Notes under the pieces: model-generated
The model's database searches: none
What the model was told of the DNA's origin: nothing
Seen by the model: only the letters and a program-made list of their open reading frames with translations
Source of the DNA: Lachnospiraceae bacterium
GTDB taxonomy: Bacteria > Bacillota > Clostridia > Lachnospirales > Lachnospiraceae
Assembly: GCA_003520105.1 (NCBI GenBank)
Contig: DOVL01000092.1
Span: 1 to 8,563, forward strand
DNA: 8,563 nucleotides
Direction of reading: 5' to 3'
Program-made: the position numbers and the translations under genes
In this document: positions 1 through 6,667 of the stretch, one piece after another
Layout of the letters: each line of letters opens with the position of its first letter
How positions within the stretch are numbered: the first letter of the stretch is position 1

Positions 1-1265
1 TTAACAACTCCCCACATAGCAACTGTGCTGCCTGTTATTGCAGCCGAATTTCTTGCAGGAGCAGGTGTGTCCACTCTTATGATCTTATCTTCAACGTTAA
101 GAAGCTCTGCTCTTATCTCTTCAGGTGTCGGTTCCTTAACTTCCGGAGCTTCCTCAGGTATAACAATCGGTTCTACCTTTGGCTTCACAGCCTTCATCTT
201 TCTGGTCTCAGCCGGTACAAGGCTTCCGTCCTTCATCTCATATCTGTCAGCACTGATCTCAGGAATATTTCCTCTCTTACCTAAAAGAACCTCATTTGCG
301 ATCTCATTCATAAGCTCAAGCTTATAGAAATGCTGCTTCACCTCGCCAAGTTCAATGTTCTTATATTTTTCACCGTATCTTTCCTCAAGAGTTTGTCCAT
401 TAACCTTGAAGCTTGTTGCAGGATCGATTCCTGCCTCCTTGAGAAATGCGTTACGGTCAGGATTATCAATCTCCTTAAGGAACTCAATCGCAGCCATATC
501 CAGTCTGTCCCTGAGTTCGAATTTATTATATCTTTCAATGATCTGCTGAGCTGTAGGATTACCGTTAAATACAACGCCAAGCATTGCTGCAGGAGAGGTT
601 GTAATATGAGCCTTCTGATTGGTCCTCATTACTCTGGCGTAAATATTTTCACTAAATGTATCGAGTCCCTCAGCTGTAAGCGGATCCTTCTTCTCTTCAA
701 CTTTAGGAGCCTCAACTTCAGGCTCATCAAATACAGGTTCCTCATCATCAGGTCCCTGTTCTGCTCTACGAGCTGCGCTCATTTCATTATAAGCTTCTTT
801 TTTGACTGCATCTCTTGATCCTGCAGGAACCATCACAACAGGCTCACTTCCCGGAACCTCGGCTGTGATCTGAGATGTGCCTTCAAATACCTGACGAAGG
901 ATCTCAATCTGATACATCATATCCTTCTGAGATTTATCCTCAACATGAGCATACTTATCTCCCCAGGTCTCTTCAACGCTCTTACCATCGATCTTGATAT
1001 CGCTCCATGCAAGCGCCTCACCTGTCTTCGGATTAACAACACCCTTGAAGGCTTCCTGTGCAAGGTTTCTCAACCTGTTTGCATAAGCAAATTCAGCAAA
1101 CTTATCCGTAAGTTCCTTACCTGTAGGCTCTTTGCCTTCTTTCTTCTCATACATTAACTGCACAAGACTCTCAAGGTTATAACCTCTCATCTTATTCTGT
1201 GCAGTATATGCAGATTTCGCGAAACCGGTTAAATTAGCATTATCAATTACTTCGTTTTCTTTCAT
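1..1265 (-). CDS. Hypothetical protein with duplicated module, C-terminus cut by window edge
   Basis: I do not recognise this protein. The frame is open for 421 codons from ATG 1265 to the window start, so the C-terminus is missing. AGGAG lies 8 nt before the ATG, supporting the start. The product is hydrophilic, with no signal peptide or membrane segment. Two related modules are visible: about residues 42-130, containing KIDGKSVEETWGDKY, and about 222-321, containing KVNGQTLEERYGEKY. Each is followed by a helical stretch ending in a hydrophobic VFEG/VLLGK segment. An acidic linker (about 170-195, rich in E, D, P) separates them, and a Pro/Glu/Val-rich linker (about 338-385) follows the second. 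A Gly/Ser-containing segment, AAITGSTVAMWGVV, begins at the edge and may open a third region. The composition suggests a cytosolic multidomain protein with flexible spacers; no function is assigned. It is the first gene downstream of the palindromic repeat. Confidence 0.85.
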   Translation of the reverse strand, partial: MKENEVIDNANLTGFAKSAYTAQNKMRGYNLESLVQLMYEKKEGKEPTGKELTDKFAEFAYANRLRNLAQEAFKGVVNPKTGEALAWSDIKIDGKSVEETWGDKYAHVEDKSQKDMMYQIEILRQVFEGTSQITAEVPGSEPVVMVPAGSRDAVKKEAYNEMSAARRAEQGPDDEEPVFDEPEVEAPKVEEKKDPLTAEGLDTFSENIYARVMRTNQKAHITTSPAAMLGVVFNGNPTAQQIIERYNKFELRDRLDMAAIEFLKEIDNPDRNAFLKEAGIDPATSFKVNGQTLEERYGEKYKNIELGEVKQHFYKLELMNEIANEVLLGKRGNIPEISADRYEMKDGSLVPAETRKMKAVKPKVEPIVIPEEAPEVKEPTPEEIRAELLNVEDKIIRVDTPAPARNSAAITGSTVAMWGVV

Positions 1266-1317
1266 TCTAAAAACTCCTTTCTGGATTAAACTTTGTTTTC
1301 AACTGGTTTCATCATAA

Positions 1318-1345
1318 AACATAAGAGGTAACAAAAGCGCAACAA
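1318..1345 (-). promoter_or_regulatory. Possible sigma-A promoter for the 1265-1 gene
   Basis: On the minus strand, TTGTTG (1340-1345) and TATGTT (1318-1323) are separated by 16 nt. Each box matches four of six consensus positions. It would give a leader of about 45 nt before the ATG at 1265. It lies between the palindromic repeat and the gene. This is a weak match and only the position favours it. Confidence 0.3.
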
Positions 1346-1353
1346 AGTCTTAG

Positions 1354-1633
1354 TAACAAGCCATGCATGGCAAAAAAATAACACAGATGGAATGCTTGCA
1401 TACCAATCTGTGTTATTCTTTTGCCATATATGGCGCCTACGGCGATGGTTCTTGATTCGCAAAGTGGATCAAGAACAGAGCATGGCTTGTTATTCTTCGC
1501 ACATATACAGCGCCTATGGCGCTGGTTCTTGATGCACTTGTGCATCAAGAACACATGGCTTGTTATTTTTTATGATTATACGGCGCTGGTTCTTGATTCG
1601 CGAAGCGGATCAAGAACACAGCATGACTTGTTA
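1354..1633 (+). repeat. Complex palindromic repeat element, copy 1 (core plus two extra modules)
   Basis: The core is 1354-1492. A 13-bp outer arm TAACAAGCCATGC (1354-1366) is perfectly complementary to 1480-1492. Inside it are: a long imperfect A/T-rich hairpin (1367-1427) tipped by AATGCTTGCAT; a short CGCC-TAC-GGCG hairpin (1435-1444 region); and a 13-bp hairpin GTTCTTGAT.../...ATCAAGAAC (1448-1460 with 1464-1476). Two more modules follow, each repeating the GTTCTTGAT hairpin (1525-1537/1540-1552 and 1589-1601/1605-1617). Each of these ends in another copy of the outer right arm (CATGGCTTGTTA at 1554-1565; GCATGACTTGTTA at 1621-1633). The final TTA is the TAA stop codon of the minus-strand ACT gene. 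There is no ORF. It resembles non-autonomous palindromic repeats such as REP or MITE-like elements; I cannot name a published family. A second copy lies at 5078-5214. Confidence 0.85.
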
Positions 1634-2035
1634 TATTAGAGAGTACCCGCGATTTCTCAGGCACTCTGCAACCTCTGCATAACCCGAAGCGTGAAGTATA
1701 GCAACCGGTGTTGCATCCTCTCTGCTGTAGGAAACATAGAGATAATCAAGATTAATATTACTGTCCTCGATATCAGCAAGAAGCTTGTTCAGACTTCCTA
1801 CATTATCCGGGATCTTTACCCCGATAACACGTGACAGCTTACATGTAAAGCCGTTATCCTTAAGAAGCTTAATTGCACGATCTGTCTCATCAACAAGAAG
1901 ACGAACGATACCGTATTCAGCACTGTCATTGGTGATCGCGCAATAAATATTAAGCGAATTATCTGTAAGGAGCTGAGTGATTTCTCTCATCGAGCCCTTT
2001 TTATTTTCAGCAAAAATAGAAATCTGTTCTACCAT
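1631..2035 (-). CDS. Tandem ACT-domain amino-acid-binding protein
   Basis: This 134-residue protein is made of two ACT-like beta-alpha-beta-beta-alpha-beta units, about residues 3-65 and 69-134. The first unit has ISIFAENKKGSMREIT and the second IGVKIPDNVGSLNKLL, both with the Gly-containing turn before helix 1 that usually lines the amino-acid site of ACT domains. No catalytic domain is attached, so the known role of the family is small-molecule sensing, usually of amino acids. An AGGAGGG ribosome site sits 7-8 nt before the ATG, making the start secure. It lies 93 nt downstream of the DAHP synthase gene on the same strand with no clear terminator between, so co-transcription is plausible. 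A link to aromatic amino-acid control is inference only. Its TAA stop is part of the outer arm of the palindromic repeat. Confidence 0.9.
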   Translation of the reverse strand: MVEQISIFAENKKGSMREITQLLTDNSLNIYCAITNDSAEYGIVRLLVDETDRAIKLLKDNGFTCKLSRVIGVKIPDNVGSLNKLLADIEDSNINLDYLYVSYSREDATPVAILHASGYAEVAECLRNRGYSLI

Positions 2036-2128
2036 TATAAACCCTCCTGATAGAATTGTTATGAATTACTCAATCCGCCGAAACGGCTGATGAATAATAT
2101 ATATCAACATCCGAATAAAACTGTCATA

Positions 2129-3160
2129 TTACAGCTCTTCTGCAAGATCAAGAAGAAGTCTCTCAGTCTTCTCCCAGCCAAGGCAAGGATCAGTGATAGA
2201 CTTACCGTAGATACCCTCACCAATCTTCTGAGCACCATCCTCGATGTAACTCTCGATCATGAGACCCTTAACAAGCTTCTTGATATCCTCTGATGCGCGG
2301 CGGCTGTGAAGAACGTCCTTGGCGATACGGATCTGCTCAAGGTATTTCTTACCTGAATTTGAATGGTTTGTATCAACGATACAAGCAGGATTTACGATTT
2401 CAGGCTTTGCAGCATATGCATCAAGAAGTGCACGAAGATCCTCATAATGATAGTTAGGAATATTACGTCCGAACTTATCTACATAACCACGCATGATTGC
2501 ATGTGCAAGTGGGTTGCCAGGTGTTTCAACTTCCCATCCACGATACAGGAAACGCTGTGTACTCTGAGCAGCTATTATAGAATTCATCATAACAGACATA
2601 TCTCCGCCTGTAGGATTCTTCATACCAACAGGAATACCGATACCGCTGGCTACGAGTCTGTGCTGCTGATCCTCTACAGATCTTGCACCGATTGCTACGT
2701 AAGAAAGCAGATCAGAGAGATAACGATGGTTCTCAGGATAAAGCATCTCTTCTGCACAGGTAAAGCCTGTCTCACGAACTACACGTGCATGCATCTCACG
2801 GATAGCAATAATACCTGCAAGCAGGTCTTCCTTTCCTTCAGGATCAGGCTGGTGAAGCATACCCTTGTAACCGATACCTGTTGTTCTCGGCTTATTTGTA
2901 TAAACACGCGGAATAATAAATATCTTGTCTTTTATCTTCTCAGCTACCTTAGCTAGACGGTTCATATAATCAAGAACTGCATCCTCGTTATCTGCAGAGC
3001 AAGGTCCGATGATGAGAAGGAACTTGTCGCTCTCTCCAAGAAAGATCTTCCTGATTTCTTCATCACGTTTTGCTTTAGCTTCTGCTATTTCCTTGCTGAT
3101 AGGGAACTCTTCCTTCAGCTCCTGCGGTGTTGGCAGCTTACGTATGAATTTCATGTCCAT
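2129..3160 (-). CDS. aroG: 3-deoxy-7-phosphoheptulonate (DAHP) synthase, class I alpha (AroF/G/H type)
   Basis: It condenses phosphoenolpyruvate and erythrose 4-phosphate to DAHP, the first committed step of the shikimate pathway, in the cytosol. The 343 residues match the usual length of about 350 for the AroF/G/H group. Visible motifs, in order: GPCS with the likely metal ligand Cys54; KPRTT (90-94) followed by GYKG, the substrate-binding loop; IGARSVEDQQHR (157-168); GMKNPTGGD (179-187) with Lys181; VDTNHSNS (262-269) with likely metal ligand His266; MIES with Glu303; and SITDPCLGW with likely metal ligand Asp324. The KPRTTGIGYKG and NPTGGD variants differ from the enterobacterial KPRTTVGWKG and NGTDG forms. 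ATG 3160 is chosen because GAGG lies about 9 nt upstream; the second Met, two codons in, is too far away. Which allosteric inhibitor it responds to cannot be read from sequence, so the letter in the symbol is nominal. Confidence 0.95.
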   Translation of the reverse strand: MDMKFIRKLPTPQELKEEFPISKEIAEAKAKRDEEIRKIFLGESDKFLLIIGPCSADNEDAVLDYMNRLAKVAEKIKDKIFIIPRVYTNKPRTTGIGYKGMLHQPDPEGKEDLLAGIIAIREMHARVVRETGFTCAEEMLYPENHRYLSDLLSYVAIGARSVEDQQHRLVASGIGIPVGMKNPTGGDMSVMMNSIIAAQSTQRFLYRGWEVETPGNPLAHAIMRGYVDKFGRNIPNYHYEDLRALLDAYAAKPEIVNPACIVDTNHSNSGKKYLEQIRIAKDVLHSRRASEDIKKLVKGLMIESYIEDGAQKIGEGIYGKSITDPCLGWEKTERLLLDLAEEL

Positions 3161-3221
3161 TATTTTAAACCTCTTTCAAATAGAACTTTATGTAAACCAG
3201 TCCTGCTGAATTTACTGTTCT

Positions 3222-3250
3222 AGTATAATCTATCCTTTGTATTCTTGCAA
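3222..3250 (-). promoter_or_regulatory. Likely sigma-A promoter for the DAHP synthase gene
   Basis: On the minus strand, TTGCAA (3245-3250) and TATACT (3222-3227) are separated by exactly 17 nt, matching four and five of six consensus positions. Transcription would start near 3215 and leave a leader of about 55 nt. That is too short to hold a large attenuator, and none is visible. The plus strand of the same stretch contains a perfect TATAAT (3224-3229) but no matching -35, so it is not called for the divergent gene. Confidence 0.5.
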
Positions 3251-3417
3251 TACTTTCTTATACAATTCATCAAAAGTGTATAAATTAATGAGATTTTAAT
3301 TTGTAATCTGATACAAAACACAGTACAATCTTCATTGATGTGTTTCTGACTAACATATCATTTATATATTTCAAAACAAATAAGGCTTTTCGTAAGCCAT
3401 ATCAAAGGATAAATATA

Positions 3418-5070
3418 ATGCAGCTTGATGAAAAACAACTAGATTCAAACAAAACATTAGCTATAGAAAAACAGAATAATTCTATCAATAATAACAAAAC
3501 TGACACCAATGTTTCCGACACCAATAATACTGATAGCAAAAACACCGGCAAGCATGAAAAGATCATCCCTATCTGGAAGATTTCGATACTTCTCTTCTTC
3601 CTCGTATTTTGTACCATACTTACCGGGATGATCATCTGGGCATCCTGCAGTTTTAAGAGAATATTTCTCGACGAGATACTCTGGCATCTCAGAACCTCTC
3701 TTAAGGGAACCAATCCCGAAGTTATAAGCGCTGCAGTCATAGCCGTAGTTGCCGGAATTGCAGTAGTCCTTATCCCATCATTAATAATACTTCTGAAGAC
3801 CAGAAAACGCGGCAAAACCGGTAAACGAGTATATCGAGGCTTCCAGATCTTCACTTCAGTCATACTGGTTGTCGGACTGGTTATTGCCTTCTTCAGATTT
3901 AACATTCCAACATTTATTAAGAGCCATTTTGTTTATTCAAAATTCATCGAGCAGGAATATGTGGATCCGGGAACTGTCGAGATCAAGTTCCCTGAGCAGA
4001 AAAGAAACCTTATCATTATCTATGTGGAATCCATGGAAGTCACATACATGGACAAAGCAAACGGCGGTGCATTTAATAGAAATGTCACTCCTGAACTTAC
4101 CGCTCTTGCCAGAGAAAATGAAGACTTTTCCGGAACCAGCAGCAAGATAAACGGCGGTATCGCTCTTCCGTTTAATGTATGGACTATGGGTGCCATATTT
4201 GGTACAACCTGCGGTCTTCCACTCAAGACTCCTCTCGGAAACAACGGAATGCACGCAAAGGACGATTTCTTTCCGGGTGTCATAGCTCTCGGAGATATCC
4301 TCGAGGACGAGGGCTATCATAATGTTCTTGTAATGGGTTCAGATTCGGAATTCGGTGGCTGTAACCACTATTTCAAATCTCATGGAAATTATGATATTCA
4401 TGATTATGAATACGCAAAAGAGGCTGGGCTTATTCCTAATGATTACAGAGCATGGTGGGGTTATGAGGACGAGAAGCTCTTTGAATTTGCGAAAGCAGAT
4501 CTGTTAGAGCTCGCCAAAAGTGATCAGCCATTCCATATGGCTATACAGACCATGGATACTCATAACGAGGATGGCTATAAATGCAGGCTCTGCAACGATG
4601 ATTTCGGTAAAAATAAGTACTCAAACGTTATCAACTGTTCTTCACGAATGATCGACAGATTTGTATCATGGATCCAGGAGCAGGACTTCTATGAAAATAC
4701 AACCATAATCATCATGGGTGACCATCCTACGATGGATACCGATTACTGTGATAAGGTTCCTGACTCCTACCAGCGAAAGGTCTTCACCTGCATCATCAAT
4801 CCGGCAGTAAAGCCGGTTGATCCCGACAAAGAAAGATTATATGCAACAATCGATATCTTCCCTACTGCTCTCGCTGCAATAGGTGCCGATGTCGAAGGTA
4901 ACCGCCTCGGACTGGGAACCAATCTTTTCTCCGAGAGAGAAACTCTTCTCGAAGAATATGGTCAGAGAAAGGTTGAGGATAAATTCAACTGCGGCTCCAA
5001 GCTGATGGAGAAAATGTTCAACGGAATCTACAAGAGCCCGGCAAAGAAATCACAGAAAGAGGCACACTAA
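3418..5070 (+). CDS. LTA synthase / phosphoglycerol transferase family membrane enzyme (sulfatase fold)
   Basis: The protein has 550 residues. A polar Asn/Thr/Lys-rich cytosolic N-terminus (1-50) precedes three membrane segments (about 54-76, 102-126, 142-161) and a long extracytoplasmic catalytic domain. Sulfatase-fold features are: YVESME with likely metal ligand Glu204; VWTMG...CGLPL (254-268) with Thr256 as likely nucleophile, as in MdoB/LtaS proteins; GSDSEFGG (307-314); TMDTHNEDGY with His382; and MGDHP with metal ligands Asp435 and His436. Relatives move glycerol phosphate from phosphatidylglycerol onto lipoteichoic acid or glucans outside the membrane. The exact acceptor here is unknown. 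Classical LtaS has five membrane segments and about 650 residues, so this is a shorter relative. ATG 3418 is preferred: AAAGGA lies 8 nt upstream, while the in-frame ATG at 3340 has no ribosome site. It is the only plus-strand gene, divergent from the DAHP synthase gene and convergent with the PAP2 gene. Confidence 0.9.
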   Translation: MQLDEKQLDSNKTLAIEKQNNSINNNKTDTNVSDTNNTDSKNTGKHEKIIPIWKISILLFFLVFCTILTGMIIWASCSFKRIFLDEILWHLRTSLKGTNPEVISAAVIAVVAGIAVVLIPSLIILLKTRKRGKTGKRVYRGFQIFTSVILVVGLVIAFFRFNIPTFIKSHFVYSKFIEQEYVDPGTVEIKFPEQKRNLIIIYVESMEVTYMDKANGGAFNRNVTPELTALARENEDFSGTSSKINGGIALPFNVWTMGAIFGTTCGLPLKTPLGNNGMHAKDDFFPGVIALGDILEDEGYHNVLVMGSDSEFGGCNHYFKSHGNYDIHDYEYAKEAGLIPNDYRAWWGYEDEKLFEFAKADLLELAKSDQPFHMAIQTMDTHNEDGYKCRLCNDDFGKNKYSNVINCSSRMIDRFVSWIQEQDFYENTTIIIMGDHPTMDTDYCDKVPDSYQRKVFTCIINPAVKPVDPDKERLYATIDIFPTALAAIGADVEGNRLGLGTNLFSERETLLEEYGQRKVEDKFNCGSKLMEKMFNGIYKSPAKKSQKEAH

Positions 5071-5077
5071 GCATATA

Positions 5078-5214
5078 TAACAAGCCATGCAACATAAAAA
5101 AGAGAGAGGATGAATGCTTGCATTCGTATCCGCTCTCTTTTTTTATGTTATACGGCGCCTATGGCGATGGTTCTTGATGTACGAAGTGCATCAAGAACAA
5201 AGCATGGTTTGTTA
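5078..5214 (+). repeat. Complex palindromic repeat element, copy 2 (core only)
   Basis: The outer arm TAACAAGCCATGC (5078-5090) pairs with GCATGGTTTGTTA (5202-5214), with one G-T wobble. Inside are: a long hairpin (5091-5150) with the shared tip GAATGCTTGCATTC; CGCC-TAT-GGCG (5156-5166); and the 13-bp hairpin GTTCTTGATGTAC / GTGCATCAAGAAC (5170-5182/5186-5198) with a GAA loop. The order and the length of 137 bp match the 139-bp core at 1354-1492. The element starts 7 nt after the stop of the plus-strand gene. Its last three bases are the TAA stop of the minus-strand PAP2 gene. Confidence 0.85.
5091..5150. terminator. Bidirectional hairpin terminator inside the repeat, between convergent genes
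   Basis: An A-rich 5' arm (AACATAAAAAAGAGAG) pairs with CTCTCTTTTTTTATGTT, with one bulge and one mismatch, and the tip is GAATGC-TT-GCATTC. Read on either strand, the upper stem is followed by a run of T. Its place between two converging genes fits a shared intrinsic terminator. Confidence 0.6.
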
Positions 5215-5772
5215 TTTATCACTTGCTTCTTGCTGATCATTACTCGTTTGTAGGATCCTCCCATACACAAACCGCTTCAGCGCAAAATGTACTGCTATTG
5301 CAACAGTAGTTCCTATAAATATCCCCGCAAGGACATCCGTCGGGTAATGAACCACATTATACATTCTTGAGAAAGCCATTATCACGGCAACTATCGTCAC
5401 TGGGATACCGATCTTTCTATTGTTTATTAGTATCGCTATCGCCACTGCAAAAGTATTAGCCGCATGACCTGACGGGAAGGATGTATCGGACATCTTTCCG
5501 ATCAGCGACTCAAGGTATGTATATGCCTCATATGGTCTCACTCTGCCAACAGCATGCTTTATGATCAGATTTGCTATGATAAAGGTTAACAAAAGTGATA
5601 TGAGCGCTTCTACGCCTATCTTCCTTGTCTTAACAAAGATAAGCAGCAATATCGTAAGTCCTATAGGCAGTATCCCACCGTTTCCTATAACCGAAAAGAA
5701 CCACATGATCTTATCCATCACAGGACTCCTCAAACTACTCATACTATTTAAAAAATCAGCTTCCCAAGCCAT
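5212..5772 (-). CDS. PAP2-family membrane phosphatase
   Basis: This is a 186-residue integral membrane protein of the type 2 phosphatidic acid phosphatase superfamily. The members that match best dephosphorylate phosphatidic acid, phosphatidylglycerol phosphate or undecaprenyl diphosphate. All three signature motifs are intact: KHAVGRVRP (Lys72, Arg79, Pro80); PSGH (100-103) with His103; and SRMYNVVHYPTD (Ser135, Arg136, nucleophile His142, Asp146). Hydrophobic segments lie at about 33-48, 54-71, 105-116, 122-134 and 146-165. GGAGG stands 7 nt before the ATG. The gene begins 20 nt after the stop of the 5793-6446 gene on the same strand, so the two are probably co-transcribed. Substrate cannot be fixed from sequence; recycling of undecaprenyl diphosphate or lipid phosphate is the usual role. 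Its stop codon lies inside the palindromic repeat. Confidence 0.9.
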   Translation of the reverse strand: MAWEADFLNSMSSLRSPVMDKIMWFFSVIGNGGILPIGLTILLLIFVKTRKIGVEALISLLLTFIIANLIIKHAVGRVRPYEAYTYLESLIGKMSDTSFPSGHAANTFAVAIAILINNRKIGIPVTIVAVIMAFSRMYNVVHYPTDVLAGIFIGTTVAIAVHFALKRFVYGRILQTSNDQQEASDK

Positions 5773-5792
5773 GATAAACCTCCAACATATCT

Positions 5793-6446
5793 CTATTCCG
5801 GTTTAGTCAATATTTCCAACAGCTTATACTCAACGGAACCGCCTAACATATTCACAAAGTCATTATTCTTATCATACAGTTTTTTTACATCAGAAAGATA
5901 AACAATTTTATCATACAAGTTATTGCCATTTATTTTTTCAAATATAGCCAAAACACGTTTTTCATTATCTCTTAATGACTGTTCTGTGTCCTTTCTTAAG
6001 CTTCTGGCCACATGCGATGCCCCAACAAAACCAACGCAAATTTTCGATTGTATATTTCTCAAGGCAACCGGAAATGTATATGTATGTGTTTTCAATGAAT
6101 CAATCAGAAGCACCTTGTTACCATCCTTATAGAACACATCACTTATTCCCTCAATAGCTGTAGTTTTCTTTTTTAAGGTGCTTATATCATATTTCTGATC
6201 AGACAATATATTCCCTAAATCCAATGTTCCTTTCAAAGCATGATTATAAAAATCTTCATCTGGTAAATCACTCTTAACTCCAGACATATGCTTAAAATTC
6301 ATTTTCGAGAATGACACCGATGTTATATATCCATCATCACACAACACAAGAAAGACTTTATTATTCAGATTTTTGTTATAATTTCTAGCGCCATTTATCA
6401 ATCTGGTTCTTATTCTGTTTTTTTGTGCATCATTTATCCTGTTCAT
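5793..6446 (-). CDS. Putative PBECR4-type (BECR-fold) nuclease-like protein
   Basis: The 217-residue product has no signal peptide or membrane segment. Residues about 28-75 run VFLVLCDDGYITSVSF, then FKHMSGV (51-57), then an acidic stretch and DFYNHALKGTL. This F-x-H-x-x-G-V plus FY arrangement recalls PBECR4 proteins, a phage-associated family predicted to share the barnase/EndoU/colicin E5-D/RelE RNase fold. The assignment is from memory of motifs and is moderate. A basic segment (ASHVARSLRKD, 143-153) follows. ATG 6446 is chosen because AGGAGA precedes it by about 5 nt; an upstream in-frame ATG at 6506 would read through the terminator hairpin. The gene is visibly AT-richer than its neighbours (18 of 60 G/C at 6181-6240 against 25 of 60 at 7921-7980 in leuS), suggesting acquisition. 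It sits directly behind a promoter, tandem repeats and a terminator, an arrangement typical of type III toxin genes. Confidence 0.6.
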   Translation of the reverse strand: MNRINDAQKNRIRTRLINGARNYNKNLNNKVFLVLCDDGYITSVSFSKMNFKHMSGVKSDLPDEDFYNHALKGTLDLGNILSDQKYDISTLKKKTTAIEGISDVFYKDGNKVLLIDSLKTHTYTFPVALRNIQSKICVGFVGASHVARSLRKDTEQSLRDNEKRVLAIFEKINGNNLYDKIVYLSDVKKLYDKNNDFVNMLGGSVEYKLLEILTKPE

Positions 6447-6462
6447 TATGTCTCCTATAAAG

Positions 6463-6496
6463 TTAAGAAAAGGGCGAGTACAAATAACTCGCCCTT
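6463..6496 (-). terminator. Intrinsic terminator/attenuator just upstream of the putative nuclease gene
   Basis: On the minus strand AAGGGCGAGT and ACTCGCCCTT form a perfect 10-bp stem (6487-6496 with 6470-6479) around a 7-nt loop, followed by TTTTCTT. The ribosome site of the downstream gene begins only about 8 nt beyond it, so it ends a leader transcript rather than a gene. Read-through would be needed to express 5793-6446 from the promoter at 6708-6736. Confidence 0.8.
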
Positions 6497-6501
6497 GCAG
6501 T

Positions 6502-6667
6502 TTCATGCTGGTTGTCAGCCTCTGTCACCCTTAAGATAACAACATCGGACTTGGATTTTTTAACGACTTCCAATTGTCTACAACTTCATGCTGGTTGTCA
6601 GCCTCTGTTACCCTTGAGATAACAACATCGGACTTGGATTTTTTAACGACTTCCAATTGTCTACAAC
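6502..6667. repeat. Two tandem 83-bp direct repeats
   Basis: Unit 6502-6584 and unit 6585-6667 are identical except at two positions, both transitions (C/T in TCTGTC/TACC and A/G in CTTA/GAG). The join is exact, with no spacer. The repeats lie wholly between the promoter at 6708-6736 and the terminator at 6463-6496. Confidence 0.95.

Noticed and set aside
330..818. 162-codon plus-strand open frame opposite the duplicated-module gene
   Set aside because: It is antisense to a longer frame that has a good ribosome site, internal domain repetition and no stop from 1265 to the edge. The plus-strand translation is rich in Cys/Ser/Ile with no family signal.
1354..1633. CRISPR array
   Set aside because: The repeated units are imperfect palindromes of different lengths without regular unique spacers, and no cas gene is nearby.
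2363..2956. 197-codon plus-strand open frame
   Set aside because: It lies wholly opposite the DAHP synthase gene, whose motifs are complete. It has no ribosome site or recognisable motif.
3340..3417. Upstream start for the LTA-synthase-like gene at ATG 3340
   Set aside because: No ribosome site precedes it, and AAAGGA is well placed before ATG 3418. The extra residues add no recognisable domain.
6447..6506. Longer start for the 5793-6446 gene at ATG 6506
   Set aside because: The extra 20 residues would be encoded by the terminator hairpin and the ribosome site, and no ribosome site precedes 6506. AGGAGA before 6446 decides the start.
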